DNA from: Nonomuraea sp. NBC_00507
GTDB taxonomy: Bacteria > Actinomycetota > Actinomycetes > Streptosporangiales > Streptosporangiaceae
Direction: 5' to 3'
Length of the DNA stretch: 64,000 nt
Assembly (NCBI RefSeq): GCF_036013525.1
Contig: NZ_CP107853.1
Coordinates: forward strand, 11,160,001 to 11,224,000
Shown here: in pieces, positions 40,452-48,954 of the stretch
Layout of the letters: every line of letters starts with the position of its first letter
How positions within the stretch are numbered: the stretch's first letter is position 1
Translations under genes and position numbers: made by a program
Notes under the pieces: generated by a model
Database searches by the model: none
What the model saw: only the letters and a program-made list of their open reading frames with translations
What the model was told of the DNA's origin: nothing

Positions 40452-42887
40452 GTGGACACGACCCGGGTGTCGAGCACGGCCTTCGACGGCACTCCCCATG
40501 CCCCGGCACATGCGCGCAAGTTCGTACGCCAGGTGCTCGGCGAATGGCGGCTGGGCCATCTGGCGGAGGACGCCGTGCTGCTGACCAGCGAACTCGTCAC
40601 CAACGCCGTGGTGCACGCGGGCACCGGCATCGAGCTGACCTGCCGACTGAACGTGGAGGCCATCCCGGCGAAGCTGGAGATCGAGGTCGACGACCACCAT
40701 CCGACGAGGACCATCGAGGAGGCCGAGGCCGTTCCTGCCGACACGATGCGCACCTCGGGGCGCGGGCTGGCGCTCGCGGGCATGCTGGCCGACGCCTGGG
40801 GCGTCACGTACACCAAGACCGCCAAGCGGGTCTGGGTACGCATGGAGCTCGGCGACGGCTTCGACCGGCAGGAGGCCCTGTCCGCCTCGCTCCCCATCGC
40901 CCCGCCCGTCGAGTCCCTGCATGTCGGCGTCATCGTCTGCGACCGCGACGGGGTCGTCGAGTCGTGGAACTCGGAGGCGGAGAAGCTGCTCGGCTGGCAG
41001 GCCGATGAGGTCGTCGGCGGGTCGCTGGAGAAGCTGGTCGCCTGGCGCGGCCACGGCCCGTACGCGCTCACCCTCGCCGACACGCTCGGCCTGGGCCGCT
41101 GGCGGGGCGAGGCCCGCATGCGGCACCTTGACGGCAGGATGATGCCCGTCTACGTCTCGCACCTGCGGGCACGGGGTCAGCGGTCGGCCATCTGGATGGT
41201 GGTGGCCGCCGACCACCGCTACGTCCTGACGCCGCCGCCCGCGCCGATGCGCAGGGAGGCGGGGCGGCGGATCAAGGACCTGCTGGACCAGGACATGCCG
41301 TTCGCGGAGCTGCTCGACACGATCGCGCAGATCGTCCAGGTCTCCAGCGGCGGCGACGCCGCGTACGTGCTGCTCTCGACCGACGGCGGCGACAGGTTCG
41401 GCGTGGCGGCGGGCGCCGGCGCGACGGCGGGATTGGTGGGGGTGCTGGCCACGGGCGTGTTCAGCGCCGACAGGAAGGCGCCCACAATGCTCGACGACCT
41501 GCTGGCCGAGGACGTCGAGCTGGCCGAGCAGCTGCGGGCCCGCTCGCTGGCGTGCGCGCCGCTGCTGGTGTCCGGGGAGGTGACCGGCTACATCGTGGTG
41601 ACGGCCACGCAGCCGGGGCGCTTCGACCAGGAGCTGACGGTCAGCCTGCAGCACATCGCCGACCAGGTGGCCGTGCCGGTGCAGCGCGAGCGGCTGGCCG
41701 AGGAGGACCGGGCGCACCGGGGGCGGCTGTCGTTCCTGGCCGAGGCGGGCGAGCTGCTCGCGGGCGTGCACGACGAGGAGTTGATCGCGGCGTTGACCGC
41801 GCAGCTCGTCGTCCCCAAGATCGCCACCTGGGCGGCGGTCTACCTGACCGATCTGGCGGGGATGACCAGGCTCGCCCACGTCTGGCACAGCGAGGAGCGG
41901 CACAACGCCGAGCTGCGCACGTTGTTGCCGGCCATCCCACGCACCGCGCTCACCGAGGTGAGCTGGCCGATCGGCCCGGAGACAGTGCTGTCGTTCCCGC
42001 TGCTCACCCAGGGCAGGTCGCACGGCGCCCTGGTGATCGGCCGCACCGAGCCGACCCTGCCGCTGGAGCTGGCCGACCTGCTGGCGGACCTGTGCCGGCT
42101 GGTGGCGCTCAACCTGCACACGGCCATGCTGTACGCCCGGCAGGCCACCACGTCGCGGGTGCTGCAGCGCAGCCTGCTGCCCATGCGCGTGGCCCCCATG
42201 CCGGGGCTGGAGTCGGCGGTCGTCTACGAGCCGGCCGAGGAGGGCGCCGACGTGGGCGGCGACTTCTACGACCTGTTCACGGTGGCCGACCACTGGTGCT
42301 TCGCGCTCGGCGACGTGTGCGGCAGCGGGCCCGAGGCGGCCGCGGTCACCGGGCTGGCCAGGCACGCCGTACGCCTGCTCGCCAAGGAGCACTACACGGT
42401 GGCCGACATCCTCGACCGGCTCAACCAGGCGCTGCTGGAGGAGGGCGAGGACGGCAGGTTCCTCAGCCTGCTGTGCGGCGAGCTGACCCCGCTCCCCCAC
42501 GGCGGCGCGCTGTGCACGCTCGCCTCGGCCGGCCATCCGCCGCCCCTGCTGCTGCGGGCGGACGGCACGGTCCAGGCGGTCGCGACGCCGCAGTTGCTGC
42601 TGGGCATCGAGGCGGACGCCAGGTTCTACGTCGAGACGTTCGAGCTGGCGCCCGAGGAGGTGCTGCTGTGCGTCACCGACGGCGTGACCGAGCGGCGCGA
42701 CGGCGACCGCCTGCTCGACGACGGCGACGGGCTGGCGGCGCTGCTGGCCGGCTGCACGGGGCTGAGCGCCCACGCGGTGGCCGAACGGGTGCGGCACGCG
42801 GTCGAGACGTTCGCCGCCGAGCCGTCGCAGGACGACGTCGCCCTGCTGGTGATCAAGGCCGCCCCGCTGCGGCAGGTCAGGACGTGA
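40452..42887 (+). CDS. osaC: OsaC-like multidomain regulator (HATPase, PAS, GAF, SpoIIE phosphatase)
   Basis: An 811-residue protein. The N-terminal RsbW-like kinase domain has N-box ELVTNAVVHAG and G-box GRGLALAGMLADAWG. A PAS domain (LHVGVIVCDRDGVVESWNSEAEKLLGW, about 155-255), GAF-like regions (about 280-560) and a C-terminal SpoIIE/PP2C domain (VGGDFYDLF, ALGDVCGSGPEAA, LCVTDGVTERRDGD, SQDDVALLVI) follow. It matches S. coelicolor OsaC, which returns SigB activity to basal level after osmotic stress. GTG at 40452 has AGGA about 6 bases upstream, and family similarity begins there. It is divergent from osaA, with a 103-base shared control region. Confidence 0.88.
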   Translation: MDTTRVSSTAFDGTPHAPAHARKFVRQVLGEWRLGHLAEDAVLLTSELVTNAVVHAGTGIELTCRLNVEAIPAKLEIEVDDHHPTRTIEEAEAVPADTMRTSGRGLALAGMLADAWGVTYTKTAKRVWVRMELGDGFDRQEALSASLPIAPPVESLHVGVIVCDRDGVVESWNSEAEKLLGWQADEVVGGSLEKLVAWRGHGPYALTLADTLGLGRWRGEARMRHLDGRMMPVYVSHLRARGQRSAIWMVVAADHRYVLTPPPAPMRREAGRRIKDLLDQDMPFAELLDTIAQIVQVSSGGDAAYVLLSTDGGDRFGVAAGAGATAGLVGVLATGVFSADRKAPTMLDDLLAEDVELAEQLRARSLACAPLLVSGEVTGYIVVTATQPGRFDQELTVSLQHIADQVAVPVQRERLAEEDRAHRGRLSFLAEAGELLAGVHDEELIAALTAQLVVPKIATWAAVYLTDLAGMTRLAHVWHSEERHNAELRTLLPAIPRTALTEVSWPIGPETVLSFPLLTQGRSHGALVIGRTEPTLPLELADLLADLCRLVALNLHTAMLYARQATTSRVLQRSLLPMRVAPMPGLESAVVYEPAEEGADVGGDFYDLFTVADHWCFALGDVCGSGPEAAAVTGLARHAVRLLAKEHYTVADILDRLNQALLEEGEDGRFLSLLCGELTPLPHGGALCTLASAGHPPPLLLRADGTVQAVATPQLLLGIEADARFYVETFELAPEEVLLCVTDGVTERRDGDRLLDDGDGLAALLAGCTGLSAHAVAERVRHAVETFAAEPSQDDVALLVIKAAPLRQVRT

Positions 42888-43812
42888 ACCTGTAGGTGGT
42901 GGTGGAGGTGCGGCGCTCGCCCGGCCGCAGCACGGTCGAGGGGAAGTGCGGCTGGTTGGGCGAGTCGGGGTAGTGCTGCGTCTCCAGGCACAACCCGGCG
43001 AACGGCCCGTACGGCGTCGCGACCCCGTCGAGCATGCTGCCCGTGTAGAACTGCACGCCCGGCTCGGTGGTGGTGACCTCCATGGTCAGGCCGCCGGCCG
43101 TGACCTGCATGCCGCCATCGAGGACGAAGCAGTGGTCGTAGGCGCCGTCGTAGCGCTCGGCGACGGCGTGTGGCTCGGTGAAGTCGAACAGCGTGCCCTT
43201 GACCGGCGCGAGCTCCCCGGTGGGGATCTTGTGCTCGTCCACCGGCAGGTAGTGCTCGGCCTCGAGGCGCACCACGTGGTCGCGTACGTCGCCGCTGCCG
43301 GCCAGGTTGAAGTAGGAGTGGTTGGTCAGGTTGACCACGGTCGGCGCGTCGGCCTCCATCGCGTAGTCGATGCGCAGCGCGTCGTCCGCCAGCGTGTAGG
43401 TGACCTGCGCGGTCAGCGTGCCCGGGTAACCCTGGTCGCCGTCGGGGCTGGTCAGCGTGAGCGTCACCGAGTCGCCGGAGAGGTCCTGGACGGTCCACAC
43501 CTTGCGGTCGAAGCCCTCGAGGCCGCCGTGCAGGCTGTTGAGGCCGTTGTTGATCGGTAGCCGGTACTCCACGCCGTCGAGGGTGAAGCGGCCGTTCGCG
43601 ATGCGGTTGCCGTACCTGCCGACGACCGCGCCGAAGTAGCGGCTGCGGGTCAGGTAGTCCTCCACCGAGTCGAGACCGAGCACGACGTTGCGGCCCGACA
43701 CCTCCAGCGAGCGCACGATGCACCCCAGGGTGAGCACTTCGGCACGCAGCCGTCCTGACGACAGCTCCACCTGCTCGACCTGCTCCCCCGACGGCAGCGT
43801 TCCGAAGATCAT
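42877..43812 (-). CDS. galM: Aldose 1-epimerase (galactose mutarotase)
   Basis: A 311-residue GalM. It has the conserved NRIANGRFTLDGVEYRLPINNGLNSLHGG, VVNLTNHSYFNLAG (catalytic His), YDHCFVLDG and Glu in GLCLETQHYPDSPNQPHFPS. It interconverts alpha and beta anomers of aldoses, making the form required by the next enzyme. ATG at 43812 has GGGAAGGG 7 bases upstream and an ATGA overlap with the lacI stop, so the two form an operon. The 3' end overlaps osaC by 11 bases, tail to tail. Its place beside the uronate genes suggests a role there (inference). Confidence 0.95.
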   Translation of the reverse strand: MIFGTLPSGEQVEQVELSSGRLRAEVLTLGCIVRSLEVSGRNVVLGLDSVEDYLTRSRYFGAVVGRYGNRIANGRFTLDGVEYRLPINNGLNSLHGGLEGFDRKVWTVQDLSGDSVTLTLTSPDGDQGYPGTLTAQVTYTLADDALRIDYAMEADAPTVVNLTNHSYFNLAGSGDVRDHVVRLEAEHYLPVDEHKIPTGELAPVKGTLFDFTEPHAVAERYDGAYDHCFVLDGGMQVTAGGLTMEVTTTEPGVQFYTGSMLDGVATPYGPFAGLCLETQHYPDSPNQPHFPSTVLRPGERRTSTTTYRFTS

Positions 43813-44771
43813 TTTTGCGCCCTTCCCGTGGACTCGCGAACTATGAGGGCGGTGTCGAGGGTCACTGTCGCGCCCTCGCCCCCCGACTGCAGCAGCAGAT
43901 CGACGGCCATCCTCCCAGCTGCCACGGCGGGCATGGCCACCGTGGTCAGCTTGGGCCGGTTGAGCCGGCCCGGCAGGATGTCGTCGAACCCGATGACACT
44001 TATCTGGTCTGGTACCCCTATCTCCATCGCGGTCAGCCCCTCGATCAGGCCAAGCGCGACGAGATCGTTGTACGCCAGCACGGCGGTCGCCCCGCAGGCC
44101 GCCACGTCCGCGGCCACGGCCAGGCCCCCCGACTCCGTGGGCTGGTTGGGGCCGAAGAAGACGAGGTCGAGCCCCGGCGCCTCGGCGGCGACGCCCTGCA
44201 TCTCGTTGCTGGTCCACGAGCCGATCGGGCCCGACACGAGGGCGATCCTGCGGTGGCCGAGCCCGGTCAGGTGCTCCAGGGCGAGCTTGGCGCCCTGGGC
44301 GACGTTCATGAGCACCGCGGGCATGCCCTTGATCCGGCGGTTGATCACCACGAACGGCACGTCCTCGGCCAGGCGCTCGATCATCCGGTTGGACAGGCGG
44401 GGGCTGCACAGCAGGACGCCGTCCACCTGCTTGGTGAACGTCCTGATCAGCTCCTCCTCCACCCGCGGGTCCTCGTCGGTGTCGGCCACGAACACGTGGT
44501 AGTCGCGGCCCCTGGCCTGCGCCTGGGCGGCCTTGATGAGCGGCGGGAAGAACGGGTTGGAGATGTCGGCCACGATGAGGCCCATGTTGAACGTGCGTCC
44601 CGTCGTGAGCGCCCTGGCCGCCCGGTTGGGGCGGTAGCCGAGGTCGTCCGCGACGGCCATCACCTTGCTCCTGGTGGCAGGATTGACCAGGTGCGGTGCG
44701 GAGAAGGTGCGCGACACGGTGGACACGTGGACGCCGCAGGCGCGCGCCACGTCTTTGATCGTCGCCGTCAT
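43809..44771 (-). CDS. LacI family transcriptional regulator
   Basis: A 320-residue repressor. The N-terminal HTH is TIKDVARACGVHVSTVSRTFSAPHLVNPATRSKVMAVADDLGYRPNRAARALTTGRT, followed by a periplasmic-binding-protein-like sugar domain (NMGLIVADISNPFFPPLIKAAQAQARGRDYHVFVADTDED). ATG at 44771 has GGGAGG 6 bases upstream. Two LacI-type operators lie upstream, so it likely represses its own lacI-galM operon. The effector is probably a sugar or uronate from this cluster. Confidence 0.95.
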   Translation of the reverse strand: MTATIKDVARACGVHVSTVSRTFSAPHLVNPATRSKVMAVADDLGYRPNRAARALTTGRTFNMGLIVADISNPFFPPLIKAAQAQARGRDYHVFVADTDEDPRVEEELIRTFTKQVDGVLLCSPRLSNRMIERLAEDVPFVVINRRIKGMPAVLMNVAQGAKLALEHLTGLGHRRIALVSGPIGSWTSNEMQGVAAEAPGLDLVFFGPNQPTESGGLAVAADVAACGATAVLAYNDLVALGLIEGLTAMEIGVPDQISVIGFDDILPGRLNRPKLTTVAMPAVAAGRMAVDLLLQSGGEGATVTLDTALIVRESTGRAQK

Positions 44772-44783
44772 CGCCGTCCTCCC

Positions 44784-44800
44784 TTGCAAACGGTTGCCAA
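44784..44800. promoter_or_regulatory. LacI-type operator O1
   Basis: TTGCAAACGGTTGCCAA is a near-palindrome centred on a CG step, the common LacI/GalR box. It lies 13 bases upstream of the lacI start and so probably within its leader. Confidence 0.75.
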
Positions 44801-44841
44801 GACTAAACCTTGACGTTCGCCAGTCCGATCGTCAAGGTTCC

Positions 44842-44856
44842 TGCAACCGGTTGCTA
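44842..44856. promoter_or_regulatory. LacI-type operator O2
   Basis: TGCAACCGGTTGCTA contains the perfect palindrome GCAACCGGTTGC (44843-44854). It lies about 57 bp (centre to centre) further upstream than O1, a spacing compatible with repression looping. Confidence 0.75.
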
Positions 44857-44868
44857 CCGCATCCGCGG

Positions 44869-45663
44869 TTACCAGGAGCCGCCCAGCTCGTTGAGCGTGA
44901 AGACGCCGCCCGCCCGGTCGTGGATCGGCTGCGCCAGATCCGGCTCGCCGTGCTCGGCGATCAGCGCCGGCGCGAACGACTCGGAGTCGTCCCGGGAGAC
45001 GTACCCGAGGGAGGTGGCCTCCTCCAGCGACCACCACCGCCGCGTGTTGTCCGAAACCCCCCAGACGACGTGATACCCGGGCGCCACCAGCGCGGCCTCC
45101 ACGAGACGGGTCAGGTCGTCGGGCGAGATCCAGGTCGCCAGCCCACGGGTGTCGAGTGGCCCCTCGTTGCAGGTGCCGAGCCGGACAACGGTGATGTCCA
45201 TGCCGAACCGGTCATGGTAGAGGCCGGCCAGCGCCTCCATGACGACCTTGCTGACCCCGTAGTAGGTGTCGGGCCGCGGAAAGGCGTAGTCCGGCAGGTC
45301 CTCGCCGTCCGCCGGGCGGGTGTGGAAGCCGGCGGCGTGGTGACTGCCCATGAGCACGAGGTGCTGGACGCCCTCCTGACGCGCCGCCTCCAGCAGCACC
45401 TGCATGCCGTTGATGTTGGCGTGCACGATGTCGACCCAGGGACGCTCCCGGCTCTGGCCGCCCAGGTGGAGCACCGCGTCCACGCCCTTCATCGCCTCTG
45501 CCATGGCGGCGGGGTCGGCGAGGTCGGCCGTCACCCATTCCTCCCCCGGGCCGGTCTCCACCGTCTGGAGGTCGGAGAGCCGCAGGATGCGGCCCTCGCG
45601 GGCGAGCCGCGGGCGGAGCAGCGTGCCGACTTTCCCCGCGGCACCGGTCATGAGAATGCGCAT
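44869..45663 (-). CDS. udh: Uronate dehydrogenase (SDR family)
   Basis: A 264-residue extended-type short-chain dehydrogenase. The NAD-binding GAAGKVG is at 7-13, and the catalytic YxxxK is Tyr135-Lys139 (TYYGVSK). SHHAAGFHTR, RLGTCNEGP and the short length match the Udh family. It oxidises D-glucuronate or D-galacturonate to the aldarolactone with NAD+. ATG at 45663 gives the family start MRILMTGAAG; no ribosome site precedes it, suggesting a leaderless or weakly translated message. Two candidate IclR boxes lie 12 and 31 bases upstream. The downstream pathway enzymes are encoded at 49.7-53.6 kb. Confidence 0.9.
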   Translation of the reverse strand: MRILMTGAAGKVGTLLRPRLAREGRILRLSDLQTVETGPGEEWVTADLADPAAMAEAMKGVDAVLHLGGQSRERPWVDIVHANINGMQVLLEAARQEGVQHLVLMGSHHAAGFHTRPADGEDLPDYAFPRPDTYYGVSKVVMEALAGLYHDRFGMDITVVRLGTCNEGPLDTRGLATWISPDDLTRLVEAALVAPGYHVVWGVSDNTRRWWSLEEATSLGYVSRDDSESFAPALIAEHGEPDLAQPIHDRAGGVFTLNELGGSW

Positions 45664-45674
45664 GCATCCATGGT

Positions 45675-45709
45675 GTACACGATTCTGACTGAAATTCACA
45701 TCCTTGAAT
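45675..45709. promoter_or_regulatory. Paired candidate IclR boxes at udh
   Basis: GTACACGATTCTGACT (45675-45690) and ATTCACATCCTTGAAT (45694-45709) fit the pattern RTNCA-N6-TGRNY. They start exactly 19 bp apart, the same spacing as the pairs at the importer, iclR and gudD control regions. Confidence 0.55.
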
Positions 45710-45751
45710 ATTGACCGTGATGCATACGTGTAGTTACGTTCACACCCACGA

Positions 45752-45786
45752 GTTCAAAATCCGGACTCATGTCCACGTATGTGAAC
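45752..45786. promoter_or_regulatory. Paired candidate IclR boxes at the importer operon
   Basis: GTCCACGTATGTGAAC (45771-45786) is a 16-bp inverted repeat (GTCCA/TGAAC half-sites) touching the ribosome site of the binding-protein gene. A partner GTTCAAAATCCGGAC starts at 45752, again 19 bp away but with a spacer one base shorter. Confidence 0.55.
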
Positions 45787-45799
45787 GGGAGGCGGTCTG

Positions 45800-47110
45800 A
45801 TGTCACGTCGCTTGCTCGGGACCGCGATCATCGCGTCCCTGGCCGTAACGCTGACAGGCTGCGGTTCCGGGGGATCATCAGCTACTGACGACACGTTGGA
45901 GATCTGGATCAGGCAGGCGCCCGATTCCGACTCCGCCAAGACGGCGAAAAAGCTCGCCGACGCATTCACCCAGGCCAGCGGTGTCAAGACGAAAGTCGTG
46001 GCCCTCTTCGACGATTTCGAGACCAAGCTCAACCAGCAGGCCGCCCAGAAGCAGCTTCCTGACATCGTCATCAACGACACCGCCCAGCTCGGCAACATGC
46101 AGTCGCAGGGCTGGTTAAGAGAGGTCGACAAGGCCTCGCTGGCCGGCGGCGACAAGCTGTCGGACCGGGCGTGGAGCGCTGCCACCGGCAGCGACGGCAA
46201 GGTGTACGCCGCCCCGTTCTCGGCTCAGGCGTTCGCGCTGATCGTCCGCAAGGACTGGCGCGAAAAGCTGAAGATGGAGCCGCCGCAGACGTGGGAGGAC
46301 CTCGCCAAGCTGGGCACCGCGTTCACCGAGAACGACCCCGACGGCAACGGCCAGAAGGACACCAGCGGCTTCGTCATCCCCGCCGGCACCAAGCGCGGCT
46401 ACGCCTCCTGGTACGCCTCGTCGCTCATCTACGGCAACGGCGCCGACTTCCTCAAGGCAGCCGGTCCCGGCAAGTACACGGCCACCGCCAACGACCCCAA
46501 GTTCGTGGAGGCCGTCCAATACCTGCAGGACCAGTTCTGCAAGTCCAAGACCGTCAACCCCGGCGCGGTCAGCAACGACACGACCGTCACGCACGAGGTG
46601 TTCGAGAAGGGCCAGGGCGGCATCTATCTCGTCGGCCCGTACGTGCTGGCCCGTTTCGTCAAGAGCATCGGCACCGACAAGATCGAGGTCCTGCCCGTGC
46701 CCAAGGGCCCGTCCGGCGGCCCCGGCACCCTCGGCGAGGGCGAGAACGTCTACATGATGGTCGGCTCGTCCATGGAGGACGCCCAGAAGAAGTTCGCCGA
46801 GTACGCGATCTCCCCCGAAGGCCAGAAGATCGGCATGAACAAGGACGCCAACGGCGCCATCGTCCGCCTGCCGGTCAACACCACCGTGGACATGGCCGCC
46901 GAGCGCCAGGACCCGCGCTGGAAGGTGTTCCAGGAATCGTACGAGTTCGCCGTGTACGCCCCGCCGGTGCCGAACTGGGCGCCCATCCGCCAGACCTCCG
47001 CCGACGCCATCAACACGGTCTGGGCCGACTGCACGGCTGACGTGAAGACGGCGATGGACGGGCTCAACACCAAGCTCACCCAGGAACTGCAGAGCCAGAA
47101 AGCGTCATGA
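45800..47110 (+). CDS. Sugar ABC transporter substrate-binding lipoprotein (uronate cluster)
   Basis: A 436-residue CUT1 family-1 solute-binding protein with signal peptide and lipobox LTGC (Cys21). The ligand-binding fold begins LEIWIRQAPDSDSAKTAKKLADAFTQASG. GGGAGG lies 7 bases before the ATG. The context predicts uronic acids or uronate-containing oligosaccharides as substrate, but binding residues cannot confirm it. The stop overlaps the first permease start (ATGA). No ATPase gene is present, so a shared ATPase is expected. Confidence 0.92.
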   Translation: MSRRLLGTAIIASLAVTLTGCGSGGSSATDDTLEIWIRQAPDSDSAKTAKKLADAFTQASGVKTKVVALFDDFETKLNQQAAQKQLPDIVINDTAQLGNMQSQGWLREVDKASLAGGDKLSDRAWSAATGSDGKVYAAPFSAQAFALIVRKDWREKLKMEPPQTWEDLAKLGTAFTENDPDGNGQKDTSGFVIPAGTKRGYASWYASSLIYGNGADFLKAAGPGKYTATANDPKFVEAVQYLQDQFCKSKTVNPGAVSNDTTVTHEVFEKGQGGIYLVGPYVLARFVKSIGTDKIEVLPVPKGPSGGPGTLGEGENVYMMVGSSMEDAQKKFAEYAISPEGQKIGMNKDANGAIVRLPVNTTVDMAAERQDPRWKVFQESYEFAVYAPPVPNWAPIRQTSADAINTVWADCTADVKTAMDGLNTKLTQELQSQKAS

Positions 47111-48033
47111 CGTCGACCCTCACCCGGGCCGGGGCCCGGACAGCGCCCCCGCACCGCCGCACCAAATCGGTGCGGTGGCGGGGGTCGCTGATCGCGTGGC
47201 TGTTCCTGGCACCGGCGTTGCTGCTGTTCCTGTACTTCAAGTTCATCCCGATGGCCCTAGGCCTGTGGAAGAGCTTCCACGAGGTCCACTACATCACTGA
47301 CACGTGGGTGGGCCTGGACAACTACAAGACGATCCTCACCGACGACGCGTTCGGCGCCGCCATCTGGCACAGCATCCTGCTGGCGCTCGGCACCACGATC
47401 GGCTCGCTCGTGCTCGGGCTCGGGTTCGCGCTGCTCATCGAGGGTCCGGCCCGGTATCTGTGGTTCGTCAGGACGGCGGCGTTCCTGCCCGTCGTGACCA
47501 CGATGGCGGCCGTGGCCGAGGTGTGGCGGATCATGTTCCACCCGGCCGACAGCGGCATGCTCAACACGATCATCGGCTGGGTGGGCGTCGATCCGCAGCC
47601 GTGGCTGGCCAGCGAGAACTCCTCGCTCTGGTCGATCATGCTGATGAGCATCTGGCGCGGCACCCCGTACGACATGATGATCTTCCTGGCCGGGCTGGTC
47701 GGCGTGGACCGCACGCTCTACGAGGCGGCGGCCGTGGACGGCGCCTCCACGTGGCGGCGGCTGCGGCACATCACGCTGCCGGCGCTGCGGCCGGTGTTCT
47801 GGATCCTGTTCACGCTGGCCGCCATCCGCGGGCTGCGGGTGTTCGTCGAGGTCTACGTGCTCACGAACGGCGGTCCCAACGGGTCGTCCGAAGTGCTGAT
47901 GACCTTGATCTACAAGCTCGGGTTCCAGTCGAACGAGCTGGGGGTCGCCTCGGCGGGCGGGATCGTGTTGTTCCTGGCCACGCTGGCGCTCACCGTGGTC
48001 GTGCAGTTGTTGCGCAGGAGGCAGGCGGCATGA
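47107..48033 (+). CDS. Sugar ABC transporter permease, MalF-like (uronate cluster)
   Basis: A 308-residue CUT1 permease with an Arg-rich N-terminus, six TM helices beginning LIAWLFLAPALLLFLYFKFIP, and the EAA loop at TLYEAAAVDGASTWRRLRHITLPALRP. The ATG overlaps the preceding stop in ATGA, and the stop overlaps the next permease start. It forms half of the pore. Confidence 0.93.
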   Translation: MTSTLTRAGARTAPPHRRTKSVRWRGSLIAWLFLAPALLLFLYFKFIPMALGLWKSFHEVHYITDTWVGLDNYKTILTDDAFGAAIWHSILLALGTTIGSLVLGLGFALLIEGPARYLWFVRTAAFLPVVTTMAAVAEVWRIMFHPADSGMLNTIIGWVGVDPQPWLASENSSLWSIMLMSIWRGTPYDMMIFLAGLVGVDRTLYEAAAVDGASTWRRLRHITLPALRPVFWILFTLAAIRGLRVFVEVYVLTNGGPNGSSEVLMTLIYKLGFQSNELGVASAGGIVLFLATLALTVVVQLLRRRQAA

Positions 48034-48890
48034 GGTTCGACAGCGCTCTGGGGTTGGAGTCGCGCAGAGGGCCTGTGGCCATCACCGGAAAGGTCATCCT
48101 TTATGGCCTCATGGTGATCGTTTTCACCGGACCTCTGGTGGGGTTGCTGATCAGCGCGTTCAGCAAGACCCTTGACCCGACGTCGTTCACGCTGTGGCCG
48201 GAGGAGTTCACGCTGGAGAACTTCGTCCAGGCCAAGGACAAGAACGTCTACCTCTACCTGCTCAACTCGTTCATCGTCGTGGGCTTCGGGCTGCTGCTGC
48301 AGATGCTGGTGAGCGTCTTCGCCGCGTACTCGCTGGCCCGCAAGAAGTTCCGTGGCATGACGTTCGTGATGCTGCTCATGCTCGCCACGATGATGCTCCC
48401 CGAGGAGATCATCGCGATCCCGCTGTCCCTCGTCCTGGCCGACATGCCGGTGTTCCACACCAACCTCATCGGCACGTACGCCGGAATGATCCTCCCGGTC
48501 GGGGCGTGGGGCTTCTCGATCCTGGTCATGACCGAGTTCATGAAGGAGGTGCCGGTCGAGCTGGAGGAGGCCGCGCGCATCGACGGCGCCGGCGAGCTGC
48601 GGATCTTCGCCACGATCATCGTGCCGTTGTGCCGCCCCGCGCTCGGCGTGATCGGCGTCTTCGGTTTCACGATGATCTGGGACCAGTATCTGCTGCCGTT
48701 GATCGTCGCGCCCCAGTCGGACATGTGGACGTTGCCCATCGCGCTGCGCTCGCTCCGCTCCGACGAGGAGGTCGGGATCGGTGTGCTGCTCGCTGCCTCG
48801 CTGCTGGCGCTCCTGCCGTCGATCATCGCGTTCCTGGCGTTCCAGCGGCAGTTCATGCGTGGTCTGACAAGCGGCGCGGTCAAGGGTTAA
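48030..48890 (+). CDS. Sugar ABC transporter permease, MalG-like (uronate cluster)
   Basis: A 286-residue CUT1 permease with about six TM helices and the EAA loop at VELEEAARIDGAGELRIFATIIVPLCRPALG. It ends RGLTSGAVKG, as most MalG-type subunits do. AGGAGG lies 8 bases upstream of the ATG, which also overlaps the previous stop in ATGA. Confidence 0.93.
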   Translation: MRFDSALGLESRRGPVAITGKVILYGLMVIVFTGPLVGLLISAFSKTLDPTSFTLWPEEFTLENFVQAKDKNVYLYLLNSFIVVGFGLLLQMLVSVFAAYSLARKKFRGMTFVMLLMLATMMLPEEIIAIPLSLVLADMPVFHTNLIGTYAGMILPVGAWGFSILVMTEFMKEVPVELEEAARIDGAGELRIFATIIVPLCRPALGVIGVFGFTMIWDQYLLPLIVAPQSDMWTLPIALRSLRSDEEVGIGVLLAASLLALLPSIIAFLAFQRQFMRGLTSGAVKG

Positions 48891-48892
48891 GC

Positions 48893-48927
48893 GTCCATGT
48901 ATCTGGACGCTATCCCATATCCTGGAT
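48893..48927. promoter_or_regulatory. Paired candidate IclR boxes at iclR
   Basis: GTCCATGTATCTGGAC (48893-48908) is a clean inverted repeat with GTCCA/TGGAC arms. ATCCCATATCCTGGAT (48912-48927) follows 19 bp later with ATCC/GGAT arms. They sit between the importer operon stop and the iclR start, well placed for autoregulation. Confidence 0.6.
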
Positions 48928-48954
48928 CTTTGAAGCCGCAGGGCACGAGATGGG

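Noticed and set aside
40349..41119. 257-codon N-terminal extension of the OsaA-like kinase
   Set aside because: It is antisense to osaC, whose kinase and PAS domains are clear, and has no family similarity; ATG 40348 has a ribosome site.
43813..44409. N-terminal extension of galM
   Set aside because: It lies over lacI in another frame; galM has its own ATG with GGGAAGGG, and the LacI protein is unmistakable.
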